From assembly GCA_903847945.1 (NCBI GenBank), contig CAINEY010000029.1, forward strand, positions 1-46,550: a DNA stretch of 46,550 bases, written 5' to 3'. The notes below the pieces were generated by a model. That model did not search any database and was not told where the DNA came from. It saw nothing but the letters and a program-made list of their open reading frames with translations. This stretch comes from an uncultured bacterium. GTDB lineage: Bacteria > Bacillota_I > Bacilli_A > Erysipelotrichales > Erysipelotrichaceae. This document shows, piece by piece, positions 40,138-46,550 of the stretch. Numbering within the stretch: position 1 is the stretch's first letter; each line of letters opens with the position of its first letter. The translations under genes and the position numbers were made by a program.

Positions 40138-40987
40138 GATCCTCCAAGACGCCTAAACACTCCAGGATGCGGTTGAGATCGTCATCGTCCGTAAAGGTGA
40201 TCGTCACGCGTTTGGGAGCGATGCTGACCTTGGTTTGAAGTTTATCCGTGAGGAGTTGTTCGGCATACCGGTAATCCGGGGTCGCTTTGGGGTGAGGTGC
40301 AGTTGGTTTGGCTTTCGATAAGCGCTCGACATCGCGCGCCGTGAGCCCTTCGCGCAGGATCTTCTGCGCCAGTTCGGTGATGACGGCCGGATCACTCAGG
40401 GTGATCAAGGGTTTGACTTGGCCCATGGTGAGTTGCCCTTCCAGTACCAGCTGTTGGACGCTTTGAGGCAGACTCAACAAGCGCAATGTATTTGTGATGT
40501 GGACGCGGGATTTCCCGACCTTGGTGGACAAACGTTCCTGGGTCAGTCCCAAGCGATCGATGAGGGTACGGTACGCAATGGCTTCTTCGATGGCGCTCAG
40601 ATCTTCACGCTGAATGTTTTCAATCAGCGAGATCTCCATCATTTCCTCATCACTGAACTCCAGGATAATGGCGGGAATGGTGGTGAGATCGGTCTTACGG
40701 GCCGCCCGTAAACGGCGTTCCCCCGCAATCAGCTGATAACCGGAAACGGCTTTACGCACGAGAATCGGGGTAAAGACCCCGTGTTCACGGATGGATTGCG
40801 CCAGTTCCTCGAGCTTGGTTTCATCGAAACGGCTGCGGGGCTGATAGGGGTTGGGGAAGATGTCACTGAGCGGCAAGGCTTCGGCGACGCCGGCGTGGGT
40901 ACGCTGAATCTCCTCAAGAACCGTGGAGACGTTCTCCCCGAAGATGGCTTCGAGGCCTTTACCTAAACGGGGTTTGTCATCCGCCAT
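40127..40987 (-). CDS. parB: chromosome partitioning protein ParB (Spo0J)
   Basis: A CTP-dependent clamp that loads at parS sites and, with Soj, segregates origins. In 286 residues: an N-terminal Soj-stimulating tail (RLGKGLEAIFGE), the CTP-binding ParB/Srx domain with NPYQPR (46-51) and GERRLRAAR (89-97), ENIQREDL, the central helix-turn-helix (LTQERLSTKVGKSRVHITNTL) and a C-terminal dimer domain. It overlaps soj by 11 nt and mnmE by 11 nt. I did not find a convincing parS site by eye. Confidence 0.96.
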   Translation of the reverse strand: MADDKPRLGKGLEAIFGENVSTVLEEIQRTHAGVAEALPLSDIFPNPYQPRSRFDETKLEELAQSIREHGVFTPILVRKAVSGYQLIAGERRLRAARKTDLTTIPAIILEFSDEEMMEISLIENIQREDLSAIEEAIAYRTLIDRLGLTQERLSTKVGKSRVHITNTLRLLSLPQSVQQLVLEGQLTMGQVKPLITLSDPAVITELAQKILREGLTARDVERLSKAKPTAPHPKATPDYRYAEQLLTDKLQTKVSIAPKRVTITFTDDDDLNRILECLGVLEDHET

Positions 40988-41765
40988 ACCGAATCTCCTT
41001 CGTGTTGGCTGCCAACACTTCTTTCGCTAAAGCCGCATAGGCTTTGGCGCCTTCTGAACGCACGTCGTACTCGAAAATGCTTTGGCCGCGGGAAGGGGCT
41101 TCGGAAAGTTTGACGTTGCGGGGGATGTAGGATTTGTAGACGCGTTCTTTGAAGTACTTGCGCACTTCCTGTTGGACTTCGATGGAGAGCTTGGTGCGAG
41201 CATCAAACATGGTCAGTAAGATGCCTTCGATGATGAGCTTGTCGTTGAAGAGGCGCTGAACCAGACGAATGGTCGACAAGAGTTGAGTCAAGCCTTCCAG
41301 GGCATAATACTCGCACTGCACCGGGATGATGACGGAATCAGCCGCCGTCAAGGCATTCGTGTTCAATAAGCCCAAAGACGGAGGACAGTCGATAATGATG
41401 TAGTCGTAATCGGCTTTGACCACATCGAGTTTGTTTTTAAGGAGTTTCTCGCGACCGATCTTGTAGTCGGCCATTTCAAGATCTGCTCCGGCCAGATCGA
41501 TTGTAGCGGGAACTAAGGTCAACGGGGGATGTTTGATGGAGATCTGCGCATCTTTGATGGCGTGATCCCCCATCAAAACGTGATACACGCTGTGACGGAT
41601 GGTTTCACGGGGAGTCCCGACGCCTTGAGTGGTGTTGCCTTGCGGATCAAAATCCACCAGGAGCACGTTCTGGTTGAAGTAAGCGAGTCCGGCAGCCAGG
41701 TTGACTGCGGTCGTGGTTTTTCCGACGCCGCCTTTTTGATTGGCGACTGCGATGATCTTGCCCAT
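40977..41765 (-). CDS. soj: chromosome partitioning ATPase ParA (Soj)
   Basis: A 262-residue deviant Walker ATPase that binds DNA non-specifically in the ATP dimer form and is controlled by ParB. The Walker A KGGVGKTTT is at about 11-19, with DFDPQGN and the Walker B DYIIIDCPPSLGLL following. I chose the ATG at 41765, one base after the noc stop (TAACATG), because MGKIIAVANQKGG is the family start. There is no real Shine-Dalgarno, so translation is probably coupled to noc. Confidence 0.96.
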   Translation of the reverse strand: MGKIIAVANQKGGVGKTTTAVNLAAGLAYFNQNVLLVDFDPQGNTTQGVGTPRETIRHSVYHVLMGDHAIKDAQISIKHPPLTLVPATIDLAGADLEMADYKIGREKLLKNKLDVVKADYDYIIIDCPPSLGLLNTNALTAADSVIIPVQCEYYALEGLTQLLSTIRLVQRLFNDKLIIEGILLTMFDARTKLSIEVQQEVRKYFKERVYKSYIPRNVKLSEAPSRGQSIFEYDVRSEGAKAYAALAKEVLAANTKEIRYGG

Positions 41766-41766
41766 G

Positions 41767-42525
41767 TTATTTCTTGAACCGGATCGTGAATTCAACGGCA
41801 TCCGGTTGATCGGTCTGACGGTACTCCAGATTGACGCCGGTCTTTTCGATCATCTTGATGGAGGCGATGATCGTGTTGATGGCGATCTGAAGGTTGCGGG
41901 TAATCCCTTTGGTGGTGGGTTTACGCTTAGGTGTGGTGTTGTGGTGTTCGATCAGGGCTTCGGTCTGACGGACATTGAGGTTCTGTTCGACCACTTTCTT
42001 AAAGACGGACAGTTGCTGTTCCGGTTCAACCGCCAATAAGGCCCGCGCATGACGTTCCGTCACCTGACGGGCACTGACCGCATCCTGGATGGCTTGGGGG
42101 AGTTGCAGTAAGCGGATCTTGTTGGCAATGGCGGATTGGGACTTACCCATCTTTTGGGCGATCTTCTCTTGCGTTAAGGCTTGACTTTCGATCATGACCA
42201 AGTAGGCTTTGGCTTCTTCGATGGCACTTAGGTCTTCACGCTGGATGTTCTCGACGAGCGCCATTTCCGCCAGTTGCGTATCATCGACATTAGAGATAAT
42301 GCAGGGAATCGTGGGATAACCCAACTTCTGCATCGCCCGAAAACGCCGTTCTCCGGCGATGATTTCATAGGCTTTTCCGTTGGGACGGACCGAGATGGGC
42401 TGGATCAATCCGTTTTCACGGATGGAGTCGGCCAGTTCGGTCAAGGCGACGTCATCAAAGGTGATCCGCGGTTGGTAGCGGTTAGATTGAATCTGCTGAA
42501 CGGGAATTTCTTTGGTGATCGTCAT
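41767..42525 (-). CDS. noc: ParB paralogue, Noc-like, without membrane-targeting helix
   Basis: A 252-residue ParB-type protein. The ParB domain has NRYQPRI (15-21), the CTP loop GERRFRA (58-64), ENIQREDL and the helix-turn-helix LTQEKIAQKMGKSQSAIANKI. Its position between rsmG and soj and its ITRNLQIAINTI C-terminal part match Bacillus Noc better than Spo0J. Noc normally begins with an amphipathic helix (MKHSFSRFFGLG in B. subtilis) that attaches it to the membrane; here the protein opens directly at MTITKEIPVQQIQ. AGGAG lies 5 nt before this ATG, which supports the start. It may have lost the division-blocking role, or may use another anchor. Confidence 0.9.
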   Translation of the reverse strand: MTITKEIPVQQIQSNRYQPRITFDDVALTELADSIRENGLIQPISVRPNGKAYEIIAGERRFRAMQKLGYPTIPCIISNVDDTQLAEMALVENIQREDLSAIEEAKAYLVMIESQALTQEKIAQKMGKSQSAIANKIRLLQLPQAIQDAVSARQVTERHARALLAVEPEQQLSVFKKVVEQNLNVRQTEALIEHHNTTPKRKPTTKGITRNLQIAINTIIASIKMIEKTGVNLEYRQTDQPDAVEFTIRFKK

Positions 42526-42533
42526 GGTTACTC

Positions 42534-43229
42534 CTAGAGGGGTTTCTTCTTGATTTGTCCATACGGACGGGGATACTTCAGATCCGTGATCGCTGTCTTC
42601 TCAAAGACGAGGTTGACACGTTGACCGGCACTTGGCAGTTCAATGGGTTGGGCACTGATCAACGTGAGATGCAGTTTCTTCGATGCGTTCTCCGCTTCTT
42701 CCAGTTCGTCCAGCCCTTTGGCGCCCTTCATAGCGATAAAGCGACCGTTTAGAGCCAAGAGCGGGATACACAGTTCCATCAGGATCGACAAGTTGGCGAC
42801 GGCTCGTGCCGTCACAACGTCGAAGCGTTCCCGATAGCCCGGAAGCTCTTCGACTCGGGCATTGAGGACGGTGACGTTGGTGAGACCCAAAGACTGAGCC
42901 GTGCTCTCCAGAAACGAACAGCGTTTTCCGGTGGGTTCGATCAAGGTCACGTGCACATCGGGACGCACAATAGCCAGAACCAGTCCGGGAAAGCCAGCAC
43001 CGCTGCCCACATCCGCAACACGTGATCCTTTGGGGATGAACGATTCAATCATCGCACAGTCCAGGAAGTGCTTCTCGCGGATCTCTTCAGGGTTAGTGAT
43101 GGCGGTCAGGTTCATCGTCTGATTGACCCGGACCAAGGTGTTCAGATACGCTTCAAAAAGCGTTATGGCGTGGTTTAAATCGCGTTGACAGTGCACGCTC
43201 AGGGCGGATTTGAAGCGCTCGACATTCAT
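42534..43229 (-). CDS. rsmG: 16S rRNA 7-methylguanosine methyltransferase
   Basis: Methylates G527 of 16S rRNA (E. coli numbering). The 231-residue protein shows the SAM motif VADVGSGAGFPGLVLAI (about 73-89) and the family helix NLTAITNPEEIREKHFLD. The gene starts 7 nt after mnmG. A TATAAT stands exactly six bases before its ATG, overlapping the mnmG stop codon, and there is no ribosome site, so a leaderless transcript is predicted besides read-through. It begins the run rsmG-noc-soj-parB-mnmE-tatD. Confidence 0.96.
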   Translation of the reverse strand: MNVERFKSALSVHCQRDLNHAITLFEAYLNTLVRVNQTMNLTAITNPEEIREKHFLDCAMIESFIPKGSRVADVGSGAGFPGLVLAIVRPDVHVTLIEPTGKRCSFLESTAQSLGLTNVTVLNARVEELPGYRERFDVVTARAVANLSILMELCIPLLALNGRFIAMKGAKGLDELEEAENASKKLHLTLISAQPIELPSAGQRVNLVFEKTAITDLKYPRPYGQIKKKPL

Positions 43230-43241
43230 GGTTCAATTATA
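43227..43241 (-). promoter_or_regulatory. promoter -10 placed for leaderless transcription of rsmG
   Basis: Minus-strand TGGTATAAT (extended -10; hexamer 43241-43236), six bases TGAACC, ATG (43229-43227). The hexamer contains the TAA stop of mnmG. Confidence 0.65.
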
Positions 43242-45123
43242 CCAAATCCGTCGGGGTGTGCTGTGGCTTTTGCGAATTGGGTGAATGCGTGGACAGGTAG
43301 GTGATCAGGACACTGAGATCGGCCGGATTGACCCCGGAAATACGGGAAGCTTGTCCGACGGTTCGTGGCCGAATGGCACTGAGTTTCTGTCGGGCTTCGA
43401 TGGCCAAGTGCGGAATCAGCGCGTAATCGAGTTGAGGATCGATTAGGGTATTCTCCAATTGGCGATGACGCTGGGCTTCTTTTAAGGCTTTTTGGATGTA
43501 ACCGTCGTACTTGATTTCGATTTCGGCCATTCGCAAGACATCGGCTTCATACCCGGAGAGATCCAGATATGGGGCAAGGGCGTCGATGGTCAGTTCGGGA
43601 CGTTTTAGGGCTGCTAAGGCACTGATGCCTTCCGTCATCTCGCCGTCTTTCTCAAGGAGTGAACGTATCGCGTGCTTCTTTGTAAAGCGGGTATTCTCCA
43701 AAAGGTCCATGAGCCGGGCTTTTTGAGCCTGCATAGCTCGGACAAGATCGATGCGCCGTTGAGGCAAAAGTCCGATCGCATAGCCTTTCTCCGACAAACG
43801 CGCTTCCGCATTATCGTGACGCAAGAGTAAACGGTGTTCTGCGCGGGAGGTCAATAGGCGGTAAGGCTCGGTGACGCCTTTGGTGACCAGATCATCGATC
43901 ATGACTCCGATGTAGGCTTCATCACGGCCCAAGATCAAAGGTTCACGGCCTTGAAGTCTCAGAGCCGCATTGATCCCGGCCATCAGGCCTTGACCTGCCG
44001 CTTCTTCATACCCGCTGGTGCCGTTGATTTGACCGGCACAGAAGAGGTTTTTAATGGATTTGACTTCCAAAGCCGGGGTGAGTTGTGTGGGATCGATCGC
44101 ATCGTATTCGATGGCGTAGGCGTATTTCACAATGACGCAATCCTTGAAACCGGGCAGGGAACGGATCATCTGGTCCTGCACGTCATGGGGCATCGACGTG
44201 GAGAATCCTTGGATGTAGGTGGTATCCAGTTCGCGGGATTCAGGTTCCAGGAAGATCTGATGGCGGTCTTTATCCGCAAAGCGCACCAGTTTATCTTCGA
44301 TGGAGGGGCAATACCGCGGGCCTACACCTTCCACCAAGCCTGAATACATCGCCGATTTCTTCAGGTTGAGCTGAATCACCTGGTGAGTCTGAGGTTGGGT
44401 ATAGATCAGGTAACAGGGTTCTTGGTTTTTCGGGAAATTCTCACGGGGAAAGTCGAGGGAGAAATGCAGGAACTCGGTGTCTCCGGGCTGAATAACGCCT
44501 TGAGAGAAGTCGATCGATGAGGTCAGGATGCGCGGTGGGGTCCCCGTTTTGAGTCGGAAGGTTCTAAGCCCCAAATCACGTAAAGAAGCCGATAAGGCGT
44601 TGGTGGTGGGATTCCCATCCGGGCCACTGGAAGTCGCACTGGACCCGACCAGCACTTTGGAACTCATGTAGGTACCGGAGGTCAGGATGACCGCATCGGC
44701 TAACAAATCGCCTTCATCTTTCAGTTTGACACCACGAGCAATCCCATCTTGTGCGACGATGGCTTCCACCATGGCTGATTTGACGGTGAGGTTGGGGGTG
44801 TGATGAACGATCTCGCCCATCATGCGACTGTAGGCGATCTTATCGGACTGAACCCGTAAACATTGAACACCGGGACCTTTATTAGTGTTGAGGAGTTTGA
44901 ATTGTAACGCAGTATGATCCGCGGTGATGCCCATCTGTCCGCCTAACGCATCGATTTCACGGACAACGATGCCTTTAGCCGGTCCTCCAATCGAAGGATT
45001 ACACGGCATGACGGCAATCTTAGTGGGATCCAAGGTTAAAAGGATGGTTTCGATTCCCATCCGAGCGGATGCAAGGGCAGCTTCAATGCCGGCATGTCCG
45101 GCTCCAATGACAAGGATTCTCAT
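43237..45123 (-). CDS. mnmG: tRNA U34 carboxymethylaminomethyltransferase MnmG (GidA)
   Basis: FAD-dependent partner of MnmE. In 628 residues: the FAD loop VIGAGHAGIEAALA (5-18), the family signature PCNPSIGGPAKG (42-53), a second nucleotide motif, and CAGQINGTSGYEEAAGQG near 367-384. The C-terminal helical domain that binds MnmE is complete. A TAAAAT lies nine bases before the ATG (45138-45133), predicting a leader of about three bases without a standard ribosome site. It is divergent from the iron-transporter gene. Confidence 0.97.
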   Translation of the reverse strand: MRILVIGAGHAGIEAALASARMGIETILLTLDPTKIAVMPCNPSIGGPAKGIVVREIDALGGQMGITADHTALQFKLLNTNKGPGVQCLRVQSDKIAYSRMMGEIVHHTPNLTVKSAMVEAIVAQDGIARGVKLKDEGDLLADAVILTSGTYMSSKVLVGSSATSSGPDGNPTTNALSASLRDLGLRTFRLKTGTPPRILTSSIDFSQGVIQPGDTEFLHFSLDFPRENFPKNQEPCYLIYTQPQTHQVIQLNLKKSAMYSGLVEGVGPRYCPSIEDKLVRFADKDRHQIFLEPESRELDTTYIQGFSTSMPHDVQDQMIRSLPGFKDCVIVKYAYAIEYDAIDPTQLTPALEVKSIKNLFCAGQINGTSGYEEAAGQGLMAGINAALRLQGREPLILGRDEAYIGVMIDDLVTKGVTEPYRLLTSRAEHRLLLRHDNAEARLSEKGYAIGLLPQRRIDLVRAMQAQKARLMDLLENTRFTKKHAIRSLLEKDGEMTEGISALAALKRPELTIDALAPYLDLSGYEADVLRMAEIEIKYDGYIQKALKEAQRHRQLENTLIDPQLDYALIPHLAIEARQKLSAIRPRTVGQASRISGVNPADLSVLITYLSTHSPNSQKPQHTPTDLV

Positions 45124-45135
45124 GGCTTACCTATT

Positions 45136-45203
45136 TTAACACAGGAGCGTTGGTGTGGGAAAGAACACACCCCGGGTGATATTATCAGAAAGGTCTGTGT
45201 TAA
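45136..45203. promoter_or_regulatory. mirrored divergent promoter region (mnmG / ferritin-VIT gene)
   Basis: TTAACACAG (45136-45144) and its exact inverse CTGTGTTAA (45195-45203) overlap the -10 of each gene (TAAAAT left, TAAACT right). Between them GGTGTG...CACACC (45152-45171) and CACCC-C-GGGTG form two more inverted repeats. Confidence 0.5.
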
Positions 45204-45228
45204 ACTGAAATTAATCAAAGGAGTCCTT

Positions 45229-46101
45229 ATGTTATCAGAAACCACAAAAAACGCTCTAGTTAAAATGCAGCAAAGCGAACTGACGGAGTACTACATTTAC
45301 ACCGCCATCGCCAAACGGATGAAGAACGACAAGAATGCGGAAATCATCGCCCGCATCGGTCGTGAAGAGAAAGCCCATGCGATGATCTGGCAACGCTACA
45401 CCGGTGTCGAAGGAAAACCGAATCGGCTGAAGATCGCCTGGTATGGGCTCTTGAATACGATCTTTGGCTTTACCTTCACCATCAAACTAATGGAGAAGGG
45501 GGAAGACAAAGCGAATCTGGCTTATGCCGAGATCGCCAAAGAAGTCCCGGAAGCGCAGAAGATCGCTGCCGATGAAGAAGCGCATGAAAAAGAATTGATT
45601 GCGCTTTTGGATGAAGATCGCCTGCAGTATGTGGGATCGATGGTCTTGGGTCTCAACGATGCCTTGGTAGAATTGACCGGAACCTTGGCCGGCTTGTCCT
45701 TGGCCCTTCAAAACACAAAGCTTATTGCCCTCAGTGGCTTGGTGACCGGAATCTCGGCGACCTTGTCGATGATGAGCTCGGAATACTTGTCGGCCCGTTC
45801 CGATGGGGATGCGCACCCGTTCAAGTCCGCCACGTATACCGGGATCATGTACATTGCAGCGGTGGTCATGCTGGTCTTGCCGTATCTGATCTTGGATTCG
45901 CATTATTATCTCTTGGCATTGGGATCGATGCTGGTCATTGTGATCCTGATCATCCTCGTGTTTACCTATTATGTCTCCGTGGCGAAAGATCTCAACTTCA
46001 AGAAACGGTTCTTGGAGATGGCTGTCATTTCAATGTCCGTAGCCGCGTTTGCGTTTGTCATCGGGATCATCGTCAAACAAGTCTTGGGAATTGAAGTCTA
46101 A
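45229..46101 (+). CDS. ferritin-like/VIT1 fusion iron-manganese transporter (MbfA-like)
   Basis: A 290-residue membrane protein. The N-terminal ferritin-like domain (about 5-125) has di-iron ligands in EYYIYTA (E20), REEKAH (46-50) and ADEEAHEKEL. The C-terminal part is a CCC1/VIT1 transporter with about five membrane spans, including GLNDALVELTGTLAGL and the conserved SMMSSEYLSARS. Relatives (MbfA) export iron or manganese and protect against oxidative stress. AAAGGAG is 5 nt before the ATG at 45229; an upstream in-frame ATG overlaps mnmG. Inverted repeats in the promoter suggest regulation. It is followed after about 23 bp by an IS. Confidence 0.9.
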   Translation: MLSETTKNALVKMQQSELTEYYIYTAIAKRMKNDKNAEIIARIGREEKAHAMIWQRYTGVEGKPNRLKIAWYGLLNTIFGFTFTIKLMEKGEDKANLAYAEIAKEVPEAQKIAADEEAHEKELIALLDEDRLQYVGSMVLGLNDALVELTGTLAGLSLALQNTKLIALSGLVTGISATLSMMSSEYLSARSDGDAHPFKSATYTGIMYIAAVVMLVLPYLILDSHYYLLALGSMLVIVILIILVFTYYVSVAKDLNFKKRFLEMAVISMSVAAFAFVIGIIVKQVLGIEV

Positions 46102-46155
46102 TGAAAAGCGCAGCCTAGAGAACCTGTTTCCTTAAAACGGACACGATAAAAAAAG

Positions 46156-46182
46156 ACACTAGTGTAGAATTAACATTAGTGT
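46156..46182. repeat. hairpin upstream of the second IS transposase
   Basis: ACACTA (46156-46161) and TAGTGT (46177-46182) form an inverted repeat flanked by A7 and by TTTTC. It may act as a terminator that blocks read-through from the iron-transporter gene into the IS. Confidence 0.5.
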
Positions 46183-46202
46183 TTTTCTTTAGGAGGATCG
46201 CA

Positions 46203-46550
46203 ATGAGGAAAACCAAGAAGCACGCAGTTTACAGTATTGAGGAAAAGAACAAGATCGTAAGGCGATATCTTGACGGTGAGATCGGAATGGCTGACTGTGT
46301 CCGGGAGTACGACTTAGCCCATCATTCAGTGTTACTTCGGTGGAGAAATAGTTATCTCGCTTATGGGACCGTGGTCGATCGACGCGGACGAAATCAACCA
46401 GGGGGAAAACCCAAAGGTCGGCCGAAGAAAGTGGATCTGAAGAGTCTGAGTAAGGCCGAGCTGATTGCGATCATCGAGGTGTATGACGACATAAAAAAAG
46501 TGATGGCCTACCTAAGACAACCAAAGAAAAGTATCACGTCATCTTTGAAT
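46203..46550 (+). CDS. IS3-family transposase OrfA (partial, runs off window)
   Basis: The first 116 codons of a transposase subunit. TTAGGAGG is a strong ribosome site 8 nt before the ATG. The protein begins MRKTKKHAVYSIEEKNKIV and has a helix-turn-helix region (MADCVREYDLAHHSVLLRW, about 29-47) and a GRPKK basic segment, as in IS150-type OrfA. The mRNA contains A7G (46493-46500) in the phase A-AAA-AAA-G near the end of the visible frame, a likely -1 frameshift signal toward an OrfB outside the window. It is only distantly similar to the OrfA at 16204, so the two elements are different. Confidence 0.8.
   Translation, partial: MRKTKKHAVYSIEEKNKIVRRYLDGEIGMADCVREYDLAHHSVLLRWRNSYLAYGTVVDRRGRNQPGGKPKGRPKKVDLKSLSKAELIAIIEVYDDIKKVMAYLRQPKKSITSSLN

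Larger units (their letters stand above)
46125..46550 (+). mobile_element. left part of a second IS3-like element (runs off window)
   Basis: A transposase orfA begins at 46203. Upstream, TGTTTCCTTAAAACGGACAC (46125-46144) resembles the TG-starting termini of IS3-family elements and is comparable to AAAGTAGACATT in the first IS. The boundary is an inference because the other end lies outside the window. Confidence 0.6.

Noticed and set aside
45166-45180. CCCGGG-containing stretch as a Noc-binding site
   Set aside because: Outside the six central bases it does not match ATTTCCCGGGAAAT.

Overview
The window looks like the origin-proximal part of a chromosome from a low-to-mid GC, non-sporulating Bacillota. 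My best guess is the Erysipelotrichia lineage. The evidence is a Noc-like ParB paralogue next to Soj/Spo0J, an AddA/AddB pair, ComFA/ComFC, CIRCE control, an LPXTG surface protein, a Bacillus-like mnmG-rsmG-noc-soj-spo0J block and a yabE-rnmV-ksgA-ispE-glmU-prs block. No rRNA, tRNA or CRISPR was seen, and the gene-free stretches are all shorter than about 225 bases.

Layout. 1-3061: prfB start with its programmed frameshift, secA, and a cold-shock gene. 3067-6319: a five-gene leftward operon with two tandem small membrane proteins, a HAD phosphatase, comFA and comFC. 6359-8714: an acidic single-span surface protein with a two-component system. 8845-13465: PhnB-like protein, htpG under CIRCE/HrcA control, and a GLUG-repeat LPXTG adhesin. 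13644-17532: DEAD-box helicase and degV, convergent, with an IS3-family element sitting in the loop of the terminator they shared. 17596-24502: proC, CoA-binding protein, chromate transporter, murQ, purB, YigZ protein, an unknown protein and an EamA transporter. 24563-30491: addBA. 30586-34855: rsmA-ispE-glmU-prs-SemiSWEET. 34929-36535: guanine-riboswitch-controlled purine permease. 36532-45123: rnmV, a G5/3D lipoprotein, tatD, mnmE, spo0J, soj, noc, rsmG, mnmG. 45229-46550: a ferritin-VIT iron transporter and the start of a second IS3-like element.

How it fits together: one arm serves chromosome segregation and tRNA U34 modification. Another serves rRNA maturation and precursor supply (PRPP, UDP-GlcNAc, isoprenoids), with purine uptake and adenylosuccinate lyase feeding nucleotides. 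The rest is repair, competence and surface sensing. Compared with Bacillus subtilis (from memory), the sporulation genes between these housekeeping genes (yabG, sspF, spoVG, veg) are absent.

Most interesting: (1) at least five genes have a -10 hexamer exactly 6 nt before the ATG and no Shine-Dalgarno, which predicts leaderless mRNAs, unusual for Bacillota; (2) an 18-pair inverted repeat brackets the whole guanine-riboswitch leader and competes with P1; (3) an IS inserted precisely into a terminator loop; (4) the comFA start codon lies inside a terminator hairpin; (5) a Noc without its membrane helix and an AddB without its Walker A segment; (6) an uncharacterised acidic membrane protein encoded directly upstream of a two-component system. 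No wholly new defence or biosynthetic system was found.
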